From positions 18,450,430 to 18,514,429 of the forward strand of contig OZ026601.1 of assembly GCA_964020085.1 (NCBI GenBank): a stretch of DNA of 64,000 nucleotides, written 5' to 3'. The stretch's first letter is position 1. Each line of letters begins with the position of its first letter. Source of the DNA: Micromussa lordhowensis (Eukaryota; Cnidaria; Anthozoa; Scleractinia; Lobophylliidae). Under the pieces are notes generated by a model. That model searched no databases. It was given only the letters and a program-made list of their open reading frames with translations, and was not told the origin of the DNA. Both the position numbers and the translations under genes were made by a program. Below are positions 13,080-23,883 of this stretch, piece after piece.

Positions 13080-13450
13080 AGGTAAGAAGCAACCAAGTGG
13101 CCCCTGCTCACATGGTGCCCTATGAGAAAACAAACGTTATACCATCTAACAGTAACACGTAATCATCAAGAGAGACAACACTGAGACAACTGGCCCCTGC
13201 TCAAGAGTCCAGTGACATCTCTCCAATCTCAATAGTAACACAACATTGCACATCATCATGCATCAGAATCAAACACAGCCCATGGGAAATTGGCCCCTGC
13301 TCAAAAAACACTGCACTGCATTTGATTTTTTTTTTTAAATTATTATTAGTATTTTTTTTTTATTAATTAAGAAATGAATAAATGGCTACTCTCTCTTTGA
13401 AGGAGTGCAGTGCGGAATCATTTGGCCCCTGCTCAAAAGAGACTGCACAA
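13080..13450. repeat. Four spaced TGGCCCCTGCTCA repeats
   Basis: The motif TGGCCCCTGCTCA recurs at about 13098, 13191, 13289 and 13421, spaced 90-130 bp, just beyond the 3' end of the recombinase gene. A related CCATGACCCCTGCTGACC lies near 17190 on the other side of the coding block. They are candidate recombination or terminal repeats of the YR retrotransposon. Confidence 0.6.
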
Positions 13451-13483
13451 CATTATAAAGTGTAGGCATATGGTACCCGGCTG

Positions 13484-14389
13484 CTAGTTTGAACCTATCG
13501 AAGGTGCACGAATGTACCGGAGAAAAGCATTAGATTTCCATCGCCCAAAGGCCCTAATCTGGGCATCAGACATGCCCTTAGAAGCTGCCCAGGATGCCGC
13601 TCCAATGCGAAAACTGTGAGATTTATACCCCGACACATCCAGATCACAAAAACGGAGGGAATCGGCTAAGGCTTTAGTGAACAAATTTCGTGAAATTGGA
13701 GAGAGATCTGGCCAGCAAAAAAGTGGACCAGGAGAAGTTCCCCTTAAATTTAAGTATGCAAGTAATAGATTGACAGGGCACACTGGTTGAGCCTGATAAA
13801 TGAAAATATTTACAGGTTCTGCTGGATTACTGTCCTTATAATGTGTTAACGTGAGCTTAATTGTGTCAACGCTATCCCTGTTGCATTTCATAAAGCTAGC
13901 CTGGTTAAGAAAAATTAAATTCTGGTTAGCTTGTTTTGGTTGACACGTGATCTCGCCAATTCTTAAGGTAGCAAAAAAGGCAATCGCATACATTCCTTGC
14001 AACAGTGTCCTATTGTACAATGTTGACTGTGTGTGAACACAAGAAGAAATGATGTTTTCAAGAATTGGTTAAGAAATTGGCAAACACGAGTCTCTAGAAG
14101 GATTGAGTTTACTATAACCCCTTAGTGTTAGCTGTATCATGTCTCCTTTTGTTGGATCAGGTAATCCCGCTAATCGATGAGGAAAGCCTAAAGCTGAAAT
14201 GTAAGTCAATACTGTAGATGAAGCGTACTTTTGCTCTGCTAGATATGCAATAAACAGGGCCAAATGCTCCGTTGATATGGGAAAAACTGGACCTTGGAGT
14301 TTTAACTTATCTGTGTGAAAGTGTCGGTACAGATACCAAGGCCTACGGTAAGTACTGAAGGAAGTGGAACTCAAACTTGCTTCTAGCAA
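13484..14389 (-). pseudogene. Tyrosine recombinase of the Ngaro/DIRS-like element
   Basis: One reading frame of 302 codons is broken by a single in-frame TAA at 14069-14071. The N-terminal part (14389-14072) has the helical core-binding region (TEHLALFIAYLAEQKYASS). The C-terminal part has the catalytic signature: the first arginine in FFATLRIGEI, the HxxR box in KSHSFRIGAASW, a conserved GRWKSNAF and the nucleophile region FLRYIR. It catalyses integration of a circular cDNA intermediate in this family. It starts 6 bp beyond the RT stop, consistent with a polycistronic RNA. Confidence 0.85.
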
Positions 14390-14394
14390 CTTTG

Positions 14395-16137
14395 TTAAGG
14401 TATCTCCCAGTTCTCTGGTAGCAGGTGCATCGGTAGAGGGGTTGGCTCTGGGTTCATACCAGGTGCCAGGGCTTTGAATTTCTCTACCTGCAAACGAGAT
14501 AAGCTATCAGCCAGTATATTCCGTGCACCTTTTATATGTCGGGCCCTAAACAGGATGTTGTGTCTAAGACAAATAAGCACCAGGGTGCGGAGCAAACTTA
14601 ACAGGTTTGTGTCTTTAGCTGTTTGTTTGTTGATGATGTAAACAATGCTTTCGTTGTCTGTTATAAAAACAACTCGTTTGTTTTTTAACTGGCTGCACCA
14701 TAAGCTTAAGCCTAAGATTATTGGGAAAAATTCCAGGAAGCTAATATGGTATTCCTTCCAAGAGTCGGGCCATGTACCATATGCCCACTGTTTACCAAAA
14801 CTCAAACCGTAGCCAGTAGATTGTGCTGAATCAGTGTAAAAACGTAAACTGTAGGAAGAGGTCCAAACATCCTCAAGGACAATTGATGTACCATAGAAAG
14901 AGCCCATGAACGCTTCCCAAATCCGTAAATCTTTTTTGGCTTCACTTGTTAAGCGTAGGAAATGATGTGAATGCTTAATGCCAATGGTAAGATTGATCAG
15001 CCTCCGAAGAAAAACTGTCCCTGGTGTTACAACCAAGCATGCAAAATTCAATAAGCCAATAAGAGATTGGAGCTCTTTCAATGTGACTTTCTTCCTACCA
15101 AGCAAACTGCGAATTGCCAACAAACATTTTTCCACTTTTTCCTGAGGAAGCCTGGCTTCATTCCTTCTACAATCTAATTCAATTCCCGCAAAAGTTAAAA
15201 CTGGAGAAGGACCCTCAGTTTTTTCTGGTGCCATAGGCACCCCCACATTCTCACAAAATGTCAAAAATTGTTGAAGACTAGTGTTACACGTGTCAAAGGA
15301 GTCGGCCGCAATTAAAAAATCATCCAGAATGTGAATAATATGTGGGATATTAAGTTTGTTACGTGCCACCCATTCTAAAGCAGTGCTAAGCATCTCAAAT
15401 GTCCTACATGAACTAGCTAGTCCCATTGGCAAGCAGCAGTCCACATAATAATTACCCTTCCAGTGCATACCTAATAGGTAGTAATCAGCAGGGTTTACTG
15501 GTATTATACGAAAAGCACTCCTAAAATCAGTTTTAGCCAGATGGCAGTTAGGTCCTAGTTTCTTTATCATTTTAACAGCATCATCCACCGATGCATAGTA
15601 CACCGAACATAATTCTGATGGAATAAAGTCATTTACAGAACCTCCACATGGAAAAGAGAGGTGGTGTATCATGCGATATTCGCCCGGCTGTTTTTTAGGA
15701 ATAATCCCCAATGGGGAAACTTTCAAGTTATAGATTGGAGGCTGGACAAAAGGGCCCCGAATTTGCCCCTCACAAATTTCCTTATGAAGTTTACGGTCCA
15801 CCATCTCTGGGTTTTGCAATGCTGATTGCAGGTTCGACGAAAATTGGCCTTGTTGTGTTCCTTGAAAATGTAAACGAAAACCATAAACGAAACCTTCTGC
15901 TAGTTCCTGAGAAATTTGAGCATCATAGCCTTCTAAATAAAATGCCAGCTTCTTAACCAGAACTGGTGTTGGGAGTGCTCCTGCTGTTGGAAATATTAGG
16001 TTTTTTCCCTTGTCCTGCAGACTGCTTTGGTTGTTGGCATTTGGCAATTGGGTGAGACTGCCCACACCGGAAACATCGGTGTTTAAAAGAACATCCGGGG
16101 CATTGTATTCCCCTATGAAATTTCCAACAATATCCAT
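14395..16137 (-). CDS. Reverse transcriptase-RNase H (Ngaro/DIRS-like)
   Basis: 580 codons, uninterrupted. The RT domain shows SPLGIIPKKQPGEYRMIHHL, LAKTDFRSAFRIIPV and the catalytic box HILDDFLIAADS, with LDD in place of the usual YADD, typical of DIRS-order elements. The RNase H domain follows with RFYTDSAQSTGYG, FITDNESIVYIIN and ADSLSR at the C-terminus. It copies the element RNA to cDNA. Its start overlaps the Gag end by 185 bp in another frame, so expression probably needs frameshifting or reinitiation. The long intact frame suggests a fairly recent insertion, although the recombinase has a stop. Confidence 0.9.
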   Translation of the reverse strand: MDIVGNFIGEYNAPDVLLNTDVSGVGSLTQLPNANNQSSLQDKGKNLIFPTAGALPTPVLVKKLAFYLEGYDAQISQELAEGFVYGFRLHFQGTQQGQFSSNLQSALQNPEMVDRKLHKEICEGQIRGPFVQPPIYNLKVSPLGIIPKKQPGEYRMIHHLSFPCGGSVNDFIPSELCSVYYASVDDAVKMIKKLGPNCHLAKTDFRSAFRIIPVNPADYYLLGMHWKGNYYVDCCLPMGLASSCRTFEMLSTALEWVARNKLNIPHIIHILDDFLIAADSFDTCNTSLQQFLTFCENVGVPMAPEKTEGPSPVLTFAGIELDCRRNEARLPQEKVEKCLLAIRSLLGRKKVTLKELQSLIGLLNFACLVVTPGTVFLRRLINLTIGIKHSHHFLRLTSEAKKDLRIWEAFMGSFYGTSIVLEDVWTSSYSLRFYTDSAQSTGYGLSFGKQWAYGTWPDSWKEYHISFLEFFPIILGLSLWCSQLKNKRVVFITDNESIVYIINKQTAKDTNLLSLLRTLVLICLRHNILFRARHIKGARNILADSLSRLQVEKFKALAPGMNPEPTPLPMHLLPENWEIP

Positions 16138-16927
16138 TGGGAATGTAGGGGCCCTCGTGCTTAGTTCTTTTTGGATGGTTGGTGGGCTTGTCCCGAAAGG
16201 AATGAGACCTTAACCAGAGCTCTGAATGAATTTGGTCCCATGGGGTACCCTGGGATTGACGTAGTTTACGAAAATTCTCATCGTAAAACTTCCAGTTTGC
16301 CCCCAAGGTGGCCAGCTCCCGGATGACAGAGCCATATTTCATCAGTGCCGAGGTGTCTTTCGGGGCCCGCTCTGTATAAATTGCAACATATATCTGAAAG
16401 GCTGAGGTCCACCGATCAATACTATACAGTGTGTTCCTCTTTGCATTTGGAGCAAGTACCACTGAAGGCTGTCCCCCCTTTTTTGTTTCAAATTTGATGG
16501 TATACTGATCATCATCAGTATTGCGTATGTTGCTTTTGAGTAATAAGGAAAAATCAATAAACTCATTAGCCCATATTTGGTTTTTAACTTTCTCTGGCAC
16601 AATGTTGCTCAGAGGAATTGCGTCTGATAGAAAAGTGTTCTTACTAGTAGATGCATTTTCCTGAGAGCCAATCACATGGTCAAGCATTCTCTGCACAGTT
16701 CCCTGGACGGCACCTGATGCTTCAACGTCTGGCAGGACCTCTGTGCTCGAGTCAGTCATAGGCGTTACACTGCTGCGACCTACTGTTACTTGTGAGTCTG
16801 GTACAAACTGGACTTGTGGGGTAACAGCTGCTGCTTGGAGGGCTTGGGTGACAGCAGTACTGATTGCTGCAATCATTGCTGGGGTGAGCTGTCCTAGTCC
16901 ACTGGGGCCAGGGAGGGCTGACAACAA
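15953..16927 (-). CDS. Gag-like nucleocapsid protein of the YR retrotransposon
   Basis: 324 codons. The C-terminal region is basic and has cysteine/histidine clusters (CWKFHRGIQCPGC, CFRCGQSHPIAKC), the last a zinc knuckle. The middle has a capsid-like stretch around FQIYVAIYTERAPKDTSALM. It lies directly upstream of and overlapping RT in another frame. It should package element RNA. Assignment rests on position and zinc knuckles. Confidence 0.75.
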   Translation of the reverse strand: MLSALPGPSGLGQLTPAMIAAISTAVTQALQAAAVTPQVQFVPDSQVTVGRSSVTPMTDSSTEVLPDVEASGAVQGTVQRMLDHVIGSQENASTSKNTFLSDAIPLSNIVPEKVKNQIWANEFIDFSLLLKSNIRNTDDDQYTIKFETKKGGQPSVVLAPNAKRNTLYSIDRWTSAFQIYVAIYTERAPKDTSALMKYGSVIRELATLGANWKFYDENFRKLRQSQGTPWDQIHSELWLRSHSFRDKPTNHPKRTKHEGPYIPNGYCWKFHRGIQCPGCSFKHRCFRCGQSHPIAKCQQPKQSAGQGKKPNISNSRSTPNTSSG

Positions 16928-17234
16928 CCATCATCATCAGCTTTTAAAAAGACAGTTCCGGTTGTAAGAGGGGTGCTTTGTGGTTAACTATTGCCCATAG
17001 TGGCATCCCTACTACAACTAGTGTAGGAAAAAAAAACAGGCCGGAGAAGAGCCGTGGCTACCACTGCAATGTGTACATTACAGTGGCTTACTATGACACC
17101 ACAGGCAGTGTAATAGGCATACCAAATGATGCAACAGCAGAACCTGGTCATGAATGGCCAAGAGCGATGCTCCTGCCGCAATTGTTCCATGACCCCTGCT
17201 GACCAGCCAGGCTCCTGACCAACCGTAACACAAG

Positions 17235-17530
17235 GGTGACTTTAATCCACACGCACCCAGAACAGAAAGCAATAACGTATTGTAGCTAGGGAAAACAGTC
17301 CAGGATGACATTAGTAGACATGCACCCATAGTAGCTTAACAATGAAATTATTTTAGGGCAAACCCCAAGGGTGACTTTAATCCACACAAACACATAACCG
17401 ACAGCAATAAAGTATTGTAGGGCAAACTCCATCCAGAGTGACAGTAGTAAATATACACCCATAATAGCATAACTATGAAATTTTTGCAATGCAAACCTCA
17501 AGGGTGACTTAAATCCACACGCACCCACAA
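17235..17530. repeat. Three ~145 bp tandem repeats 5' of Gag
   Basis: GGGTGACTTTAATCCACAC recurs at about 17234, 17369 and 17501 (the last with AAATCC), followed by similar intervening text (ACCCATARTAGCWTAACWATGAAATT). They lie in the leader of the YR retrotransposon and may be part of its terminal repeat system. Confidence 0.7.
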
Positions 17531-18120
17531 AGAAAAGGACTATGAAAGGTGTATGATGAAATATACTAGTGAAGAAATTGATATAAGCAGATGCCGGCTT
17601 AAAATATAATATAACGCTGGCCGCCAATTGTTTACCAGAAGAGAAACCGGTATTAAAGTGAGACAACAGAGCTGGGACAAATTGGCCACGAGGGTGGCTA
17701 TTTAATGACTAAAATAACTTGATGACAAAATAATTACCCAAATCGACGGATCATTAGCGTAGGTGGGCATGAGAACCGGCCACCTCGCGCGGTCAATAAA
17801 AATTACAGAACAAAGTTCTGAAGGCGGAATGATTAGGGATGGATGCGGGAAAATTCTCTGAAGTGCACTCCTAGAAGTTGGCGAAGTAAAGAGGACTAAC
17901 GAATGTGCTATGGCCTTTTAAGTGCACCGAAGGAAAAACCGCGGAATTTGCGGCCTTTGACGAATTTAACCACTTTATAGATAAACGGACAATCTCCGAA
18001 TTCCAGCCTTCAGAACTTCCATGTGGTAATTAAGATAAGATTGCACTAATGGGTATAATTCTGAAGCCGGCCTATACATAAATGACATTATGGCCTAGAA
18101 ATATGTATGATCAAAATATA
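17531..18120. other. Gene-free stretch between YR element leader and hydrolase ORF
   Basis: No convincing ORF. TATACTAGTGAAGARATTGATAT occurs at about 17562 and 18116, a short direct repeat. This suggests a duplicated end or insertion boundary between the retrotransposon and the hydrolase ORF. Confidence 0.45.
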
Positions 18121-18737
18121 CTAGTGAAGAGATTGATATTTCTTTAATTGAGAGAGGGCGAAGAGAATGGCTCCTCTATAACTCTTGTAAAGAGCTCTGT
18201 TACCGCCTTCGTTGAGATGTATACCATCGGCCAAATATATGGCTGCCGAAGGATCAATAAGGCCACGATGGCGCCAAAACTTGGCTCGTTCGATATGCCT
18301 TAACGCTTCGTTTACTAACATGTTAATCTTGTGAACGCGGTCATTGTAATCCTCGAAAGGAGAATGTTTCCTCGTGAGAATCTGGCAGACCACGATAAAT
18401 TGCAGCTTGCATCCGCTGATCAGTAATTCCGTTAACGCTACTAGCAACGATGCAATCGTCTCCGCATCGCTATCCTTCTCGCAAGCATCGTTGGATCCCA
18501 TCTCTCTAGTACTACCACATTGGGGGCGGTGCCTCTAATTGTGTTCAAGTCAAAACGAATCGTTTTATCGACAGTACGCCCTCCTATACCAAAAATCTCG
18601 ACCTCACACGTATGAACGAGCTGCAAATCCCGACAATACAGATCATTTGGCTGGCTATTGTCTATGAACTCGCCGAAACGTCGCACAAATGAATGCCCAA
18701 ACACAAGAGCGCGTGGTTTGGCTGAGGCGGCCATCAT
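18121..18737 (-). pseudogene. SGNH/GDSL hydrolase-like ORF, frameshifted
   Basis: Starting at the MMAASAKPRA methionine, the four SGNH blocks appear in order: ALVFGHSFVRR (block I with GHS for GDS), a glycine block FGIGGRT, MGSNDA (block III Asn) and ADGIHLNEGG (block V Asp-His). The first two are in one frame and the last two in another. The shift of two bases is in a GAGAG run near 18500. SGNH hydrolase ORFs accompany some Ngaro and CR1-type retroelements, and this one lies upstream of Gag on the same strand, so it may be element cargo. An independent host-gene remnant is the alternative. Confidence 0.65.
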
Positions 18738-18939
18738 TGATCCTGTGCAGCAATGAATGAAAGTAAAACTTCGAAAACGCTCGCTTACACGAACGATACT
18801 TAACTTTTTCTCCGCTTCTCTGCTTTTTCCTGGATGGTTAGGATGTAAGATAACACTGCACGTCCAAAGGTGGGAAAAACGTTCTCCTACTGAAGCTGGA
18901 GAAAAAGAGGCCTGAACTCTGGCCTGCATTGATTAAATA

Positions 18940-19261
18940 CTCAGAACTAATAGCCCCGTATGTAAACTGATCCCTACTATTCAAACATTAACTCACATAG
19001 CAAGCCGCATAAATTCATTTATTCTTTGTGGGAATAAATTTCCTTTATGAGAGAGTTGAACAATAACACTGCTCTATTGCAAAAAACAATTAAGAAAAAC
19101 AACTAAGGCAAATTGAAATTTCGCTCTTTCAATTCGCAACTTCACTCTGCGCTTAGCGTAGCTGGTTACCATGACCGTGGTCAGGAGATAGGAAAATGCT
19201 GCCTGGTCCCAGAACCAAACAGATTGCAGGATTCTCAGGGTACCGCCCGCTCATGATCAAA
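18940..19261. other. Gene-free stretch
   Basis: AT-rich sequence with no supported ORF, ending where a hairpin repeat unit resumes at about 19262. Confidence 0.4.
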
Positions 19262-19400
19262 GAAATAAATAAAGTGACTAGATTCATTGTTTGAAAATAC
19301 TATGGTTAACATATGCCTGTAATTTGGGTATAAGGTAACCATTGTTATATTTTTGAAAGAACTTCTTGCAACAGGTGCCAAACGTAGGTAAAATTTTTGT
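19262..19400 (+). repeat. Single hairpin-repeat unit, forward
   Basis: AAATACTATGGTTAACATATG ... TTTGGGTATAAGGTAACCAT ... ACTTCTTGCAACAGG matches the array unit. It shows that the array once continued across the retrotransposon insertion. Confidence 0.75.
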
Positions 19401-19689
19401 TGAATGCATTACTCACCTCAATACGATAGCCTTGTAATTTACTCTCGAATATTGTACCACGTGCTAACCTGTAGTGCACTTATCAATGTTAAGGTGCGGG
19501 GTGGGGGCGCCGGGAATAGGCGTGGTATTTGAAAGGAGAAGCTGACAGATCATAACAAAAACAGTGTTTATAGTCAATTGTTCTACGGGTGATAAGCAAT
19601 GTTTCTCCTCTGGTGAAATACCTTGAGAATTTAAGAGAGTTTTAAAAGAAGTTTAATAGTTTCTCGCATTTAGTCTGTCCCTGAAAAAG

Positions 19690-20450
19690 CGTACTCCTGT
19701 GGACTTTACTCTTGACATAGCGATCACTGCTAGAATTCAAGAGGTACATGGCTTTGATTGTCAGTTAGTGAAACAAGAGAAATCTTTTCTTGTGACAACG
19801 GCCCAGATACAAGGCAGTCCACAGGATATTGTTTCTTTGGTTGTTTTAGAAAATGAAAAGAAAATCTTGCAATCTTTCAAGGAATGAAGAATCGCTTAAG
19901 TCAACATGCCCCACAGCTTCTTGAGGTCTTCAAAATTGGAAGAAACTCTTTGACACCGATTGTGGACAACTTCCTCTCGGAGAGGAGAGCTGGATCATAC
20001 GATATGCCATTGTAGCTCCAGGTTGATTTTCAATTTAGCAGGGCCCTGAAGAAGCACTTAAAACAAATAATTGTCCAAGAGTAAAATCTGATTTGCGAAT
20101 TGAAAACTGCTTAGTGCTCCCACCCTCGTCAGCACATTTAATCAAGTCTTAAATGCAGCAAATGAGAGACTGGTAAATAAAGTATGGGAAAAGTTTTACA
20201 GAAAAGAGTCAGCAACACGACTACAAAAGCAAAAGACAACTCAGGTAGTAGTCTGCCGATCAATCTATATTTGGCAGTGCAGCCTACGAGTTAGCCATTA
20301 TATTTCGTTAAGATTGAAGATGTCCAAGGACAAACAGCAGTTACCCCAAGGGAGGGAGAAGGAGAGGAAAGTTCAAGTGATCTCTTCCAGTCATCTGGAG
20401 AGATTGTCTATCTAGTCCCAGATGGTCGAACAACCAGCAAAATGTAATTC
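19690..20450 (+). pseudogene. Unrecognised coding remnant
   Basis: A 62-codon ORF (19699-19887) and a later stretch at about 20300-20440 with codon-like text rich in Glu/Ser (VTPREGEGEESSSD) lie in one strand with stops between. They read like a degraded protein-coding insertion. No family is recognised. Confidence 0.25.
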
Positions 20451-20829
20451 TACGTATTAAAACTAGCCTTACCTGTTGTAATTAATCTGTTAACTTTTAC
20501 AGAAGAGGCAGAAAAAGAGATATATAGATTTATATGTACGTCAAGGACATATGTGATTCTTTGACAGAAAGCTTCGTAAATGACAAAATCATTGAAATGA
20601 CTGAGAATTAATTTGTATATCATCAGTCTACTATCATCAATCACGTAGGATCGGGCACCATCTAAGAGGCACTGAAGGGAATGGTCCGATAGCACGTGGT
20701 ACAATATTCTAGAGATGCGTAAATTACAAGGCTACCGTATTTCAGTTGAGGGCAGTAATGAATTCAACAAGAAATGCTAACTACGACTGGAGGTGGAATT
20801 ATGAAAATATGTGCAAAGAACCTAGGAAA

Positions 20830-22173
20830 CGCCTGTTGCAAGAAGTTCTTTCCAAAATATCACTATGGTTACCCTATACCCAAATTACGGGCATATGTTA
20901 ACCATGTTATCAATAAATCGTCACTACATAAACAAGCAAACTACAGCGATAACTACGACGAGATAATATAAAAATGTCATTAATGCTTGTTGGAAGAAGT
21001 TCTATTCATGGGTTTAAGTAGCACTATAATTTACACTTCAGAGTTAATTCTCTGTTCCACTATTTGTGTTCCCAGTGCTATGCGGCACAACATTCAAACG
21101 TACCCTTACTTTCTCTTCGCCGCGACTCACCATCTAAAATCATCCCCAACTTTCTCTGTCCGACCTCGTAGCTCAGTCCACAGAGTAACGGTAGATCTAG
21201 TTTGGAGGTCGTGGGTTCGATTCCCACCGAGGTCAAACGATTTTTCCTTTGCCTCCTGTGGTTCCCTGTTTCCCTTTACTAGGGCTAACGCCCAGTGGGG
21301 TTATTCATGCGTTTAAGTAGCACTATAATTTACACTTCAGAGTTAATTCTCTGTTCCACTACGGTGAGAAAAATCAACATTCTTTATTCTCTCTCAAGCT
21401 TACGATATGCTTCTTGCAAGAAGTGCTTCTATAACACAATGGTTACCATATACCCAAATTATGGGCACACGTTAACCATGGCAGTTTTTTAACAATACTA
21501 AATCAAGTTACTACATAAACAAGCGAACTACGACGATCGCTACAACGGGATTACTCAACAGATGTCTTCAAACTCTTGGAAGCGTATACAATGCTTGTTA
21601 GATGTTCCCAAATATCACAATGGTTACGATATACCCAAATTATGGGCACCCGTTAACCATGGTAGGTTTTCTTTTAATACTAAATCAAGTCACTACATAA
21701 ACGAGCGAACAACGACGATTCCTACAACGAGATAAATTAACAAATTCTTTAATTTCTGGAAAGCGTATGCATGCAATGCTTGTTGGAAGAAGTTCTTAAA
21801 TATCATAATGGTTTCCCTATACCCAAATTATGGGCATACGTTAACCAAGGATTTTTAAAGCAAATCTAAATCAAGTCACTACATCAACGAGCAAACTACG
21901 GTGAGAAAAAACAACTTTCTTTATTTTCTCTCAAGCTTATGCTTGTTACAAGTTCCCAAATATCATAATGGTTACCATATACCCAAATTATGGGCATACG
22001 TTAACCAAAGATTTTTGAAGCAAATCTAAATCGTCACTACATCAACGAGCAAACTACGGTGAGAAAAATCAACTTTCTTTATTTTCTCTCAAGCTTACGA
22101 TATGCTTGTTGCAGGAAGTGCTTATATATCACAAAGGTTACCATATACCCAAATTATGGGCATACGTTAACCA
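20830..22173 (-). repeat. Hairpin-repeat array, inverted orientation (left part)
   Basis: Seven or so units of the same ~170 bp family, in reverse orientation (AATATCAYWATGGTTACC, ATACCCAAATTATGGGCATA, TTAACCATGG). It includes an inverted copy of the SINE-like composite (21010-21365). It ends abruptly at the BEL LTR at 22174 and continues after 27966, so the LTR element inserted into it. Confidence 0.85.
21162..21235 (+). tRNA. tRNA-like (SINE head), second copy
   Basis: A 74-nt unit with GACCTCGTAGCTCAG at the start and GGTTCGATTCCCACCGAGGTC at the end. Here the acceptor arms GACCTCG and CGAGGTC pair perfectly, better than the copy at 9167. The D loop and anticodon arm are irregular (no clean 5-bp anticodon stem), so it is more likely a SINE promoter than a working tRNA. 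It sits inside the same 80-bp repeat composite as the 9167 copy. Confidence 0.5.
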
Positions 22174-22380
22174 TGTCGGAAATAGCTTAAAGTTCTTGAC
22201 TAAAACAGACGTATGATAGACTTAAACATTTTTAATCAATCTCACTGCTCTCTTAGACTCTTACAGATCATGTTTCTCCCACGCCACGACGCTTCAAAAG
22301 CTCAAAATTGCACAATAATGGTATCAAATGTTCTGAGAATCACGTGAGCATCATGCAAGGCTCTCGATCTGTCAACCACA
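22174..22380 (-). repeat. BEL element 3' LTR
   Basis: 207 bp, TGTCGG...CACA, matching the LTR at 27753-27966. It lacks a 7-bp CACATAT present in the other. The low divergence suggests a recent insertion relative to the array. Confidence 0.9.
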
Positions 22381-22489
22381 CTCACTCCCCCTATTTGACA
22401 ATGAATATGGGCAAATATAACAATAAGGAAAAGTTCTCTTAACAAATCAAATGAGAAAATAACTGTTTCATTAGTGTTCGTAAAGTTAA

Positions 22490-23848
22490 TCAGTCTTCAT
22501 CCTCTGCATTCATCATAGCTCTGATACGCTCTTGGGCTACAGCTGCGGCTTGCCTTGTCGGTCGGAACACCTGGGCTTCTGCGTTTAGGGGTGTTCCCCT
22601 TTTGGCTGGCATGTCGCACGTCAGTTCCAATGGGTATAGATGCTGGATCGGACGTTCCAGGAAGGATTTTCGTGCCTTCAATCGTACGGCTCTGACGACA
22701 CCATCTCTGCCTGGTATCGGGGTGTCGACCACTCCCAGCTTCCATTTACCTCGGTTCCGCTCTTCTCCCTTAATAAGCACGACATCACCAGCTTTGACAC
22801 TCATTGACTTGGTTTTGTGCATGAGGTTATGTCGTTCCCTCAGCGCCTTCACATACTCGCGAGTCCACCTGGACCACAAGACTTCTTTACATCTGAGTAG
22901 GTACTTGGCACGCTTCCTGAGATCAGCTTCTTCCATTCGGTCTGGGTCCATTTCAGGAAGAAGGTTTGGTTAGCCAAACAATAACGCGTTGGGCGTTAGC
23001 ATGGGCAATTGTACGCCCTCCTCCACGTAGCTAAGAGGTCGGTTGTTGAGTGCGATTTCGATGTCAAGGATGACTTCTTGGAGCTCTTTCCATAGCAGAT
23101 TGCCATTCTCGATGGTTTTGTACAGGGATTGCTTGACTAAACCAACCAGTCTCTCGAATTGACCTCCCCACCATGGGGCTCGGCTTAAGTTAAACTGCCA
23201 CTTGATGCCATGTGTAGCCAGCCAATTGTGAACTCTCTCTTCTCTCTCTACTTGCTTTAACCACTTTGAAGCAGCCACAAACATTTTCCCGTTATCGGAA
23301 TAGATTTTTTCTGGCCTTCCTCGTCTTGCTACCAACCGCTTTAGGCTTCCGATGAATTCTTCCGTGGTGAGGTCCGGTAGCAATTCCAAGTATAGTCCCC
23401 TTGTCAGGCTGCAGGCAAACAGCACGATGTATGCCTTCCCCTCTTTCCGCCCCCTGGTTCGGTACTTGATAGGTCCAGCGTAGTCGACTCCGATTACTTG
23501 AAATGGCGAAGAACCTTCGGTTCTGTCCCTCGGTAGATTTCCTTGAGAGGGGCGTGCATAGGCATTTGCTTGAAACCGTTTGCAGCCGTTGCAGTTCCTG
23601 ATCGCTCTCTTAGTTAGTCGCCTCAGTCGTGGTACCCAGTACCTCTCTCGCACTTTCGCCATTGTGAGACCAACTCCCCCATGGAGAGTTGTCTTGTGCG
23701 CGTGTGCGACCAGCTTCTCACTGAAAAGCTCTTTGTCCGGTAGATACACGGGGTAGTCTCCTTGGATACGCCCTCGACATTCTAAGATTCCTTGATGGTT
23801 TTCCTGCAAGTTGAGGCTAAGGTTGTCACTTTGGAACTTCTCTGTCAT
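22490..23848 (-). pseudogene. BEL integrase and C-terminal tail
   Basis: One frame from 23848 to 22490 with a single in-frame TAA at 22970-22972. The HHCC zinc domain is HAHKTTLHGG...CNGCKRF. The rve core shows the D,D,E triad in FQVIGVDYAGPI, KIYSDNGKMF and WWGGQFERLVGL. The C-terminal part (22951-22490) has the DUF5641-like SH3 fold region (VKAGDVVLIKGEERNRGKW) usual at the end of Pao integrases. It inserts element cDNA. It is out of frame with the upstream RT part (shift near 23860). Confidence 0.88.
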
Positions 23849-23883
23849 CTGACTTCTGCTCTGTACTGTTCGAACCCATTTAG

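Larger units (their letters stand above)
13080..17530 (-). mobile_element. Ngaro/DIRS-type tyrosine recombinase retrotransposon
   Basis: Three reverse-strand ORFs in the order Gag, RT/RNase H, tyrosine recombinase are characteristic of the DIRS order. No adenine-methylase domain is seen, which favours a Ngaro- or PAT-like element over DIRS proper. The 3' side has four copies of TGGCCCCTGCTCA (13098-13435) and the 5' side has ~145 bp tandem repeats (17235-17530), candidate split or terminal repeats. Exact ends are not resolved. It separates parts of the hairpin array, which resumes at 19262. An SGNH hydrolase ORF upstream (18121-18737) may belong to it. Confidence 0.75.
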
